A stretch of DNA of 64,000 bases from Pseudonocardiaceae bacterium YIM PH 21723. Its GTDB lineage: Bacteria > Actinomycetota > Actinomycetes > Mycobacteriales > Pseudonocardiaceae. The stretch spans positions 1 through 64,000 of the forward strand of contig QZFT01000021.1 of the NCBI GenBank assembly GCA_003600225.1. Direction: 5' to 3'. The notes under the pieces are model-generated. The model searched no databases and was not told where the DNA came from. It was given only the letters and a program-made list of their open reading frames with translations. Below, one piece after another: positions 8,834 to 17,780 of this stretch. Each line of letters starts with the position of its first letter. The stretch's first letter is position 1. The translations under genes and the position numbers were made by a program.

Positions 8834-10192
8834 GTGATTGACTCTCTGCTGGTTGCCAACCGGGGCGAGATCGCCCGACGCGTCCTGCGCACCGCCCGGA
8901 ACATGGGTGTGCGCGGAATCGCGGTCTACTCCGAGGTCGACGCCGACCTGCCGTTCGTCACCGAGGCCGACGAGGCCGTCCTGCTCGGTGCCGCGGCCGT
9001 TGCCGAGTCCTACCGCAACGCGGACAAGGTCCTGGAGGCCGCCCGCAAAACGGGGGCTCAGGCCATCCACCCGGGATACGGGTTCCTCTCCGAGAACGCC
9101 GAGTTCGCCCGCGCCGTCGTCGACGCCGGGCTGATCTGGGTCGGGCCGTCGCCGGAGGCGATCGTGGCCATGGGGGACAAGGTCGCCGCGCGGGCCTCGA
9201 TGGCCGCCGCCGGTGTGCCCGTCGCCCCCGGCTCGGCGGATGCCGTGTCCACCGTGGACGACGCGGTGGCCGAGGCGACCCGGATCGGCTTCCCGGTGAT
9301 GATCAAGGCCGCGGCCGGCGGTGGCGGCATGGGCATGGCGGTGGCCTCCGACGAGGAGGTCCTACGCGCCGAATACGACAAGGTGACCGGCTTCGCCGAG
9401 CGGCTGTTCGGCGACTCGCGGGTCTTCGTCGAGCGGTTCTACCCCCGGGTGCGGCACGTGGAGGTGCAGGTCCTGGGCCTGGCCGACGGCCGGATCATCG
9501 CGTTGGGCGAGCGGGACTGCTCGGTGCAGCGGCGGAACCAGAAGGTGGCCGAGGAGACCCCGTCGCCCGCCGTGGACGACGTGCTGCGCAAGGCCATGTG
9601 CGACGCGGCGATCCTGGCCGCGCAGGCGGTGAACTACCAGGGCGCGGGCACCGTGGAGTTCCTGCTCGACCCGGACTCCCGGGAGTTCTTCTTCCTGGAG
9701 ATGAACACCCGGCTGCAGGTGGAGCACCCGATCACCGAGCTGCGGTACGGCGTCGACCTGGTGGAGGCCCAGCTGCGGATCGCGGCGGGCGAGGAGCCGG
9801 GCTTCGACGTGGACGCGCTGGTCAGCCGGGGACACGCCATCGAGCTGCGGATCAACGCCGAGGACTCCAAGCGGTTCCTGCCCGGCCCCGGTGCGATCAC
9901 CGAGTGGGTGGAGCCGTCCGGTGAGGGCGTGCGGGTGGACTCCGGCTACGGCCCCGGCACCACGGTCACCCCGGCGTACGACTCGCTGATGGCCAAGCTG
10001 ATCGTCTTCGGCGCCGACCGCGCGGAGGCCCTTTCCCGGCTGCGTACGGCGGTCGCCGGGTTCACCGTGACCGGTCCGAAGTCCAACCTGGCCTTCCACG
10101 CCGAACTGCTGGAGAACCCGGAGTTCGTCTCCGGCGACTACGACACCGGGCTGGTGGGCCGGATGCGCCCGGCCAAACCCGCCAAGAAGTAG
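8834..10192 (+). CDS. accC: Biotin carboxylase subunit of an acyl-CoA carboxylase
   Basis: ATP-dependent carboxylation of biotin on a separate carrier protein, the first half-reaction of acetyl/acyl-CoA carboxylase. The 452 residues match stand-alone biotin carboxylase (about 449 in E. coli) with no carrier domain fused. Visible motifs are the N-terminal LLVANRGEIARRV, the HPGYGFLSEN loop, the glycine-rich ATP lid KAAAGGGGMGMA (about 156-167) and EMNTRLQVEHPITE. Actinobacterial lipid-forming carboxylases usually fuse carboxylase and carrier, so this separate form is of the other type. A free 70-residue biotinyl protein is encoded at 46788 and could be its partner. GTG start after AGGGTGGA. 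Confidence 0.92.
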   Translation: MIDSLLVANRGEIARRVLRTARNMGVRGIAVYSEVDADLPFVTEADEAVLLGAAAVAESYRNADKVLEAARKTGAQAIHPGYGFLSENAEFARAVVDAGLIWVGPSPEAIVAMGDKVAARASMAAAGVPVAPGSADAVSTVDDAVAEATRIGFPVMIKAAAGGGGMGMAVASDEEVLRAEYDKVTGFAERLFGDSRVFVERFYPRVRHVEVQVLGLADGRIIALGERDCSVQRRNQKVAEETPSPAVDDVLRKAMCDAAILAAQAVNYQGAGTVEFLLDPDSREFFFLEMNTRLQVEHPITELRYGVDLVEAQLRIAAGEEPGFDVDALVSRGHAIELRINAEDSKRFLPGPGAITEWVEPSGEGVRVDSGYGPGTTVTPAYDSLMAKLIVFGADRAEALSRLRTAVAGFTVTGPKSNLAFHAELLENPEFVSGDYDTGLVGRMRPAKPAKK

Positions 10193-10202
10193 CCCCTCGA
10201 TT

Positions 10203-10257
10203 CCGAAGTTGACGATGTTCGCGGCGAGGAACGAGCCCCGAACATCGTCAACTTCGG
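10203..10257. terminator. 3'-end hairpin, family CCGAAGTTGACGATGTTCG, copy 1
   Basis: Perfect 19-bp arms (10203-10221 and 10239-10257) around a 17-base loop cggcgaggaacgagccc. It lies ten bases after the biotin carboxylase stop. Arms and loop are the same as in copy 3 (15533), apart from one compensated base pair. Confidence 0.8.
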
Positions 10258-10289
10258 GAGCCGGCGGCTCGGTGGGATAGCGTGATCCG

Positions 10290-11549
10290 GTGCGCCTTCT
10301 CTGTGTGGATATCGGGTCGACCTGGACCAAGGGACTGCTCGTCGACGAGTCCGGGGAGCTGCTGGGGACGGCGCAGCATCGGACCACGCTGGACGAGGTG
10401 CTCACCGGCATCGACGCGGTCGTCGACGAGCTGGGCGGAGCGGACGAGGTCCTCGCCTGCTCGTCGGCGGGCGGTGGCCTGCGGCTGGCCGTGGTCGGCC
10501 AGGAGAAACTGATCAGCGCCGAGGCCGGCTACCGGGTGGCGTTGTCCGCCGGAGCCAAGGTGGTGCACAACCACGCCGGCAAGCTGAACGCGGCGGGTAT
10601 CGGCCGGCTCCGGCTGAGCACGCCGGACGTGTTGCTGCTGGTCGGCGGCACCGACGGCGGTGACGACCGGATCCTGCTGCACAACGCCCAGCGGCTGGCT
10701 CGCGCGCGGTTCCGCGGGCCGATCGTCCTGGCGGGCAACGTCGAGGCGCAGCCCCAGGCGTTGGAGGCGCTGGCCACCACCAAGCGGACGGTCGTGCCGT
10801 GCGCCAATGTGCTGCCCGAGCTGGGCGAACTGTGCGCCGATCCGGCGCGCGACGCGTTGCGCGGGGTGTTCCTCAAACATGTGATCGGCGGCAAGCGGCT
10901 GTCCCGGGGCACCCGGTTCCGGTCGATGGTGCGCACGGTGACCCCGGACGCGGTGCTCACCGGAGTCGCCCGGCTCGCCGACCGGCTCCAGGACACCGGT
11001 TCGGTGCTGGTGGTGGACGTCGGCGGCGCCACCACCGATGTGTACTCGGCGGTGTCCACCGTGGAGGAGAACCGGGACAGCGTCGCGCTGCCCGCGGACC
11101 GGCGCACGGTAGAGGGCGACCTCGGCATGCGTTGGTCGGCTCGCGGGGTGGTGGCCGAGGCGGCCGCCGAACGGCTGCCCTGTTCGGTGCCCGCCGAGTT
11201 CGCCGAGGGCCTCGACCCCGCGTGGCTGCCGGCCACCGAGGAGGAACACGGCTGGGAGGCGGAGATCGCCGCGCTGGCCGCGGTGATCGCCATGCGGCGG
11301 CACGTGCGTCAGGTTTCCGCCCGGTTCGGCCCACAGGGCGTCGGGCTTCTCGTGGTGTCCGGCGGCGTTTACCGGCAGCCGGGAACCGCGGCATTGGGCC
11401 AGCTCAGCGCACGGATCGCCACCGATCCTGTGCTGCGCCCCATCCTGTCGAAGGCCACCGTCGTGGTCGACCGCGAGTACGTCCTCGGCCCGGCCGGTCT
11501 ACTCCCCGCGGCGGCCGCGAGCACGTTGCTGGACCGGGTGATTTCCTGA
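10290..11549 (+). CDS. MutL/GlmL-like ASKHA ATPase (glutamate mutase accessory family)
   Basis: A 419-residue ATPase of the actin/Hsp70 fold. Phosphate-1 motif MRLLCVDIGSTWTKGLL is at the N-terminus, and a second nucleotide loop VLVVDVGGATTDVYS is at about residue 236. The overall similarity is to MutL/GlmL proteins, which in some clostridia lie with the B12-dependent glutamate mutase genes. No mutase subunit lies nearby here, so its client is unknown. In this context it could serve another B12 or radical enzyme. GTG start at 10290. A 21-bp hairpin between it and the convergent gene probably terminates both. Confidence 0.8.
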   Translation: MRLLCVDIGSTWTKGLLVDESGELLGTAQHRTTLDEVLTGIDAVVDELGGADEVLACSSAGGGLRLAVVGQEKLISAEAGYRVALSAGAKVVHNHAGKLNAAGIGRLRLSTPDVLLLVGGTDGGDDRILLHNAQRLARARFRGPIVLAGNVEAQPQALEALATTKRTVVPCANVLPELGELCADPARDALRGVFLKHVIGGKRLSRGTRFRSMVRTVTPDAVLTGVARLADRLQDTGSVLVVDVGGATTDVYSAVSTVEENRDSVALPADRRTVEGDLGMRWSARGVVAEAAAERLPCSVPAEFAEGLDPAWLPATEEEHGWEAEIAALAAVIAMRRHVRQVSARFGPQGVGLLVVSGGVYRQPGTAALGQLSARIATDPVLRPILSKATVVVDREYVLGPAGLLPAAAASTLLDRVIS

Positions 11550-11551
11550 CT

Positions 11552-11600
11552 CCGAAGTTGACGATGTTCGGGCGTTTTTCCCGAACATCGTCAACTTCGG
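11552..11600. terminator. 3'-end hairpin, family CCGAAGTTGACGATGTTCG, copy 2 (bidirectional)
   Basis: Perfect 21-bp stem (11552-11572 with 11580-11600) and a seven-base loop cgttttt. It separates convergent genes, so either strand can use it as a terminator. Confidence 0.85.
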
Positions 11601-11631
11601 CACATCTTTCGTAGGCTCGCGAACCGGGGGC

Positions 11632-13935
11632 TCAGCCGGCGGAGGCCTGGGGCGGGGTCGTGGGTTGCGACTGGGGGCGGAAGAGTGTGCTCTTGGCGCC
11701 GGAGACGATCTTGATCCAGTTGGTGTCCTCGGCGGGGGTGTACAGCTGCTCCGCCTGTTCCACGCCCGCCGCGATCGCCACCGCGCGGTCCCACTCCGGA
11801 TCGACCAGGTAGTCCCGGTGCCCCAGCAGGCCAGGGTGCCACCGGCGGCCGTGGAACGGCCCGGGGAGTGGGTCGGCCAGGAAATGGTCGCCACCGAGCA
11901 CCAGGGCGCCGTCCACCGAGCGGGTGGCCGGTGCGAGGGGACCCGCCCCGCCGTCCGGCCGGAAACCGATGCCCAGCAGCTTGCCCTCGAACACCTGCCG
12001 GTGCCAGGTGGCCACCGCGCCACCCACCGGGTCGGTGAGCCGGCACAGCGACCGCCAGCGGCCGTCCAGCGCGCCGCACAGCCGGGCCAGCGAGTCGTGC
12101 GAGACGACGGCCGGGAACGCCCGCGCCCACGCCCACTGCAACGCGGTTCCGGCGGTCACCAGGCCGATCCGGCCGCGATCGGCCTCCGGCAGCCGGGCCA
12201 GTAGCCGGGAGACCGCGGCAGCGGCCAGCAGGCCGCCGTGGTCCTCGCCGACGAGGACCACCCGGGTGCCGGGCTGGGCGAGGAGCTCCTCGGCCCGGGC
12301 GGCCAGTTCCGGGACCACCTTGAGGCTGTAGCAGGGTGCGACCGTGGGGTGCGCCTGCCGGGGCCAGAACGCGGCCAGGTCGGCGAGCACACCCAGCCGC
12401 CGGCCCGCGGCGTGCTTGGTCAGCCGCAGCAGGGCGATGGGCACCGCGGTCAGCACACCGATGCCCAGGGTGGTGAGCGCGTTGATCTGCGGGGGCAGCC
12501 GCAGGAAGCCGAGTAGCACCGCGAGCCCGGCCAGCGCGCCGACGGCCAGCGCCGCGGTCAGGAACAGCAGCGCCTGATGTGAGCGGTGCCTGCGCAGCCC
12601 GGACCACCAGCGGGCGCGGGCGGTCGCGTGCATGACCTCCGGCCGGTCCGCGTGCAGCAGGGCGAGTTCACCGAGATCGAATCCGCGGATTCCCCGGTAG
12701 AGCCGCATGAACAGCACGGCCAGGGTGCTCATCAGCATGGCGGCGGCAGCGGCGACGCCCCACAGCACGGTGATCGTCAGATACCCCCTGGGCGCGCTGC
12801 TATCGGGCACCAGCCGGGTGGCTACCAAGGTCAGCCCGGCGCCCAGCCCGGCGCCGAGCAGCACCGCCAGGGTGAGCGGGACGATCGCGGCGCAGCCGCC
12901 CGCCCACGGGCGCAGGTCCTTCGGCAGCCCGGCGGAGTCCGAGCGGTTCAACAGTGCGGCGGGCAGTACCAGCAACGCGGTGAACAACACGCAGCAGGCC
13001 AGCGCGGCCGCGATCGCGGCGATGATCAGCGTGGACTCCGGCAGCGGGCCCACCGGGAACGCGCGCAGCGCGCCCGTGGCCAGCAGCAGGCCGGTGGCCA
13101 GCGCGAACAGCAGGGATCGGATCACCGGGCCGAGCAGCGAGCTCAGCCGGCCCTGGTTGGACAGTGCCAGCGCGCCGAGGCAGGCGAACAGCAGCACGCC
13201 CTGCGCGGCGGCCCACACCGGGACCGGCACGGCCGGGTGCAGCGGACCACCGGCGACGAGTAGCGTCGCGCCGCCCAATGCGGCCAGGGTGTGCAACGCA
13301 CGCAGCGCGGCGTTGTCCGGATCCCCGGCGCCGGTGGTGCCGGGCATGTTCGGCATCGGCATGCTGCGGGTACGCACATGGTCGTCGGCCACGGTCCACC
13401 GGACCTGGGACGCGCGGTGCAGCAGCAGGATCACCGCGAGCACCGGCAGCAGGCCCGCGGCGCGCGGCAGGCCGAGCGCGACCCACTGCGCGCCCAGGAC
13501 GTCCACCGAGAGCACGGTGAGCTGGGTGATCAACAGGATGGTCAGCAGCAGGCCGGTCAGCCGGATCGTGGCCCGCGAGGCGGATCCCAGTGCGCGCCGG
13601 AAACGTCCGGCCTTGGTCCGCGGCAGCATCCAGTGCGCGACGTTGACCAGGGCGAACGGGAACAGCAGGGCCCACAGCGCGTTGGCCCAGCCGCCGGAGG
13701 TCATCCCGGACCACAGGTAGCCCTCGACGATCCGGGGCACCGGGCGGCCGCTCGCGCGCAGCACCGGGCCGGAGGACGGGCGGCGCAACCGGTCGGACGG
13801 CCGGAAGAACCGGCCGAGACCATCCCCGGCGACTTCCACGGCGGACACCGAATCGGTGAGCGTTTCCGGCGTGGTGCCGAGGATTCCGTGCACCCGGAGT
13901 TCCACCACGCGGGTGTCCGGTCCGGGGATCGACAC
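11632..13935 (-). CDS. Large polytopic membrane protein with an alpha/beta-hydrolase-like C-terminus
   Basis: A 767-residue protein of unknown function. The soluble N-terminus has VVELRVHGILGTTPE, similar to the HG oxyanion strand of lipases. Residues of about 95-480 hold roughly ten membrane helices. A soluble C-terminus of about 250 residues includes RVVLVGEDHGGLLAAA, laid out like a nucleophile elbow but with Asp at about 565 in place of Ser (G-E-D-H-G). That spacing matches the GxDxG elbow of haloalkane dehalogenases and epoxide hydrolases. I chose GTG 13935 (MSIPGPDTRVVEL); a longer reading would overlap the sahH gene. It is divergent from ahcY, 118 bases away. Confidence 0.75.
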   Translation of the reverse strand: MSIPGPDTRVVELRVHGILGTTPETLTDSVSAVEVAGDGLGRFFRPSDRLRRPSSGPVLRASGRPVPRIVEGYLWSGMTSGGWANALWALLFPFALVNVAHWMLPRTKAGRFRRALGSASRATIRLTGLLLTILLITQLTVLSVDVLGAQWVALGLPRAAGLLPVLAVILLLHRASQVRWTVADDHVRTRSMPMPNMPGTTGAGDPDNAALRALHTLAALGGATLLVAGGPLHPAVPVPVWAAAQGVLLFACLGALALSNQGRLSSLLGPVIRSLLFALATGLLLATGALRAFPVGPLPESTLIIAAIAAALACCVLFTALLVLPAALLNRSDSAGLPKDLRPWAGGCAAIVPLTLAVLLGAGLGAGLTLVATRLVPDSSAPRGYLTITVLWGVAAAAAMLMSTLAVLFMRLYRGIRGFDLGELALLHADRPEVMHATARARWWSGLRRHRSHQALLFLTAALAVGALAGLAVLLGFLRLPPQINALTTLGIGVLTAVPIALLRLTKHAAGRRLGVLADLAAFWPRQAHPTVAPCYSLKVVPELAARAEELLAQPGTRVVLVGEDHGGLLAAAAVSRLLARLPEADRGRIGLVTAGTALQWAWARAFPAVVSHDSLARLCGALDGRWRSLCRLTDPVGGAVATWHRQVFEGKLLGIGFRPDGGAGPLAPATRSVDGALVLGGDHFLADPLPGPFHGRRWHPGLLGHRDYLVDPEWDRAVAIAAGVEQAEQLYTPAEDTNWIKIVSGAKSTLFRPQSQPTTPPQASAG

Positions 13936-14053
13936 AGTGCCTGCTTTCGTCGTTCGCGGTGGGCTTGTACCCCTTGTCACGGGTCCAGGGGGTCTCTGGC
14001 GAACGTGACTACGCTGAGACCAGCCCGCCAAACGATCCTGGAGGAAAAGCGCG

Positions 14054-15526
<1,473 letters not shown>

Positions 15527-15532
15527 CCCGAT

Positions 15533-15587
15533 CCGGAGTTGACGATGTTCGCGGCGAGGAACGAGCCCCGAACATCGTCAACTCCGG
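15533..15587. terminator. 3'-end hairpin, family CCGAAGTTGACGATGTTCG, copy 3 (bidirectional)
   Basis: 19-bp perfect arms with the same 17-base loop as copy 1. The A-T pair near the base is replaced by G-C (CCGGAG/CTCCGG), a compensated change. It lies between convergent ahcY and the small membrane gene. Confidence 0.85.
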
Positions 15588-15593
15588 GGCTGT

Positions 15594-16004
15594 TCAGCTG
15601 CGGGCGAACTCCGCCGCCGACTCGTTGCGCGGGGAGTACTCGGCGCTGCCGAAGGCCAGGATCGCCAGGCCGATGATGCTGAAGATCCACAGGCCGACGA
15701 TGCCGAACAGGCCGCCCTTGCCGAAGGACTTGGCCAGGTGCACGGCCAGGAACAGCGTCGCCACCAGGTTCACGATGGGGATGAACAGCAGGAGCAGGCC
15801 CCACCCCGACCATCCGATGATCTTCACCAGCACGTAGGCGTTGTAGATCGGGATGATCGCGTACCAGCCGGGCTTACCGGCCTTCTCGAAGATCTTCCAC
15901 AACAGGACGACGCCGATCAGATAGATGATCAGGCCGCCCGCCACGCCGAATGGCGCCGCCGGGTTGAATCCCACCGGGCTGTCGCCGCCCTCTGCCAGGA
16001 ACAT
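15594..16004 (-). CDS. Small polytopic membrane protein (DUF5684-like)
   Basis: 136 residues with three or four hydrophobic helices (about 24-40, 63-90 and 98-115). A KAGKPGWYAIIPIYNAYVL stretch is characteristic of a widespread small family seen in signal-peptidase-associated and DUF5684 proteins. The charged tail NESAAEFARS follows the last helix. No catalytic motif is seen and its function is unknown. It sits between ahcY and tmk on the opposite strand, outside the conserved operon; this is a local insertion relative to mycobacteria. Confidence 0.75.
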   Translation of the reverse strand: MFLAEGGDSPVGFNPAAPFGVAGGLIIYLIGVVLLWKIFEKAGKPGWYAIIPIYNAYVLVKIIGWSGWGLLLLFIPIVNLVATLFLAVHLAKSFGKGGLFGIVGLWIFSIIGLAILAFGSAEYSPRNESAAEFARS

Positions 16005-16101
16005 GAATCCTCCACAATGGATGGTTGCGCGCGCACCCTATGCGATCCGAGGGGTACCCGCCCGCGCGCTCCCACCGATCGGCTCGGCTACCGTTCAACC
16101 C

Positions 16102-16737
16102 GTGGGAAGACTCATCGTGATCGAGGGCCTGGACGGCGCGGGGAAGCGCACGCTGACCAGCAGGTTGATCGACGCGTTCACGCACAAGGGGATGAGCGTC
16201 ACCCAGCTGGCCTTCCCACGCTACGAGCAGAGCGTGCACGCCCAGCTCGCGCAGGACGCCCTCTACGGCCGGCTCGGCGACGTGATCGACAGCGTGCACG
16301 GCATGGCCATGTTGTTCGCCCTCGATCGGCGGGACGCGGCCGAGGGCATCCGCGATGATCTCGCCAAGCACGACGTCGTCCTGTTGGACCGCTACGTAGC
16401 GTCGAACGCCGCGTACAGCGCCGCCCGGCTCGGCCAGGACGCCGGCGGCGAGTTCGTCGAGTGGGTCCGGGCCCTGGAGATGGACCGGTTCGCTCTGCCG
16501 GTTCCGGACCTCCAGATCTACCTCCAGGTGCCCACCGAGGTCGCTCTACAGCGCGCGCGGGGCCGGGAACACGCCGAAGCCAGGCAACGGGATCGCTACG
16601 AGTCCGACACGAACCTGCAAGAGCTTACGGGTCGGGTCTACGAACAGTTGGCCAACAAGAACTGGCTCTCCGACTGGCGGGTATTGGACGGGGTGTCCAC
16701 AGTAGACCTGGATGAGATCATCACGAGCTGCTGCTGA
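16102..16737 (+). CDS. tmk: Thymidylate kinase
   Basis: Phosphorylates dTMP to dTDP for DNA synthesis. The 211 residues begin MGRLIVIEGLDGAGKRTLTSRL, where the P-loop GLDGAGKRT has the Arg/Lys pattern of actinobacterial Tmk. The DR(Y) motif LLDRYVASNAAYSAARLG follows. The lid region REHAEARQRDRYESD is visible before the end. GTG 16102 lies 14 bases before the conserved IEG; upstream in-frame sequence has no family similarity. It precedes mtrA as in M. tuberculosis (Rv3247c). Confidence 0.93.
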   Translation: MGRLIVIEGLDGAGKRTLTSRLIDAFTHKGMSVTQLAFPRYEQSVHAQLAQDALYGRLGDVIDSVHGMAMLFALDRRDAAEGIRDDLAKHDVVLLDRYVASNAAYSAARLGQDAGGEFVEWVRALEMDRFALPVPDLQIYLQVPTEVALQRARGREHAEARQRDRYESDTNLQELTGRVYEQLANKNWLSDWRVLDGVSTVDLDEIITSCC

Positions 16738-16745
16738 GACCTCGG

Positions 16746-16763
16746 GGTGACATCACCGAAATG
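16746..16763. promoter_or_regulatory. GTGAYRTCACC-type box upstream of mtrA
   Basis: GGTGACATCACC followed by GAAATG. A near copy (14 of 17 bases) is found upstream of whiB1 at 49289-49305. The roughly 220 bases between tmk and mtrA otherwise contain no gene and probably hold the mtrA promoter. Confidence 0.35.
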
Positions 16764-16959
16764 TTGGCTTGGATTCATCCGAATGCAGTACAGAACCCAT
16801 CCATCCGACCGCTAACGAAATTGGTCCTGCCCGCGTATTAGTCCGTGGAAGTGACACGGCTAGGGCGAGGAGGCCCTCATGTCGAGGCTCGAAGCGGTAC
16901 GGCAGCGCAGCGCCGTGTCCATCAGTGCGGGAGTAGAACGGGTGACGCGCGGAGCGGGG

Positions 16960-17661
16960 ATGACTAATGCAACGATATCAAGCATGAAAGCACGCGTTCT
17001 CGTGGTGGACGACGATCCGGCGCTCGCCGAGATGCTCACGATCGTCCTACGCGGTGAGGGTTTCGACACCGCAGTTGTCGCTGACGGTACGCGGGCATTG
17101 CCCGCCGTGCGTGAGCTGAAGCCGGATCTGGTGCTGCTGGACCTGATGCTGCCCGGCATGAACGGCATTGACGTCGCCAAGGCGATCCGGTCCGAGTCCG
17201 GTGTCCCGATCGTCATGCTGACGGCCAAGAGCGACACGGTCGACATCGTGCTGGGACTCGAGTCCGGCGCCGATGACTACGTCGTCAAGCCGTTCAAGCC
17301 CAAGGAGCTGGTGGCCCGTGTCCGCGCCCGGTTGCGGCGTACCGACGCCGAGCCGGCCGAGGTGCTCAACATCGGCGACCTGACCATCGACGTCCCGGGT
17401 CACGAGGTCCTGCGCGAAGGGAAGAACATCCAGCTCACCCCGCTGGAGTTCGACCTGCTCGTCGCGCTGGCCCGCAAGCCTCGCCAGGTCTTCACCCGTG
17501 AGGTGCTCCTGGAGCAGGTCTGGGGTTACCGGCACGCGGCGGACACCCGGCTGGTCAACGTGCACGTCCAGCGACTCCGGTCGAAGGTCGAGCGCGACCC
17601 GGAGCACCCCGAGGTCGTTCTCACCGTGCGCGGCGTCGGCTACAAAGCCGGCCCTCCGTGA
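16960..17661 (+). CDS. mtrA: Response regulator MtrA
   Basis: OmpR/PhoB-type DNA-binding regulator, partner of MtrB; in mycobacteria it controls cell division, wall and dnaA/rpf genes. The receiver domain has the acidic pair DDDP near the start, the phosphoacceptor in VLLDLMLPG (Asp about 61), and the Thr/Lys motif of the family. The winged helix follows (LTPLEFDLLVALARKPRQVFTREVLLEQVWG, C-terminus VRGVGYKAGPP). I chose ATG 16960 since GGAG lies five bases before it; ATG 16984 (MKARVLVVDDD) matches the mycobacterial start but has no ribosome-binding site. 119-base gap to mtrB. Confidence 0.95.
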   Translation: MTNATISSMKARVLVVDDDPALAEMLTIVLRGEGFDTAVVADGTRALPAVRELKPDLVLLDLMLPGMNGIDVAKAIRSESGVPIVMLTAKSDTVDIVLGLESGADDYVVKPFKPKELVARVRARLRRTDAEPAEVLNIGDLTIDVPGHEVLREGKNIQLTPLEFDLLVALARKPRQVFTREVLLEQVWGYRHAADTRLVNVHVQRLRSKVERDPEHPEVVLTVRGVGYKAGPP

Positions 17662-17780
17662 GACTCTGTCCAACACGCTAGTGTCATCCGGCACTGGAGC
17701 CTGGCGGCCGACGGTGGTCGCCAGGCTTCTGGCATTCGGCGCCCCAGGGTAGGGACGCGCTTGAGGGTGGGGTCAGCACT

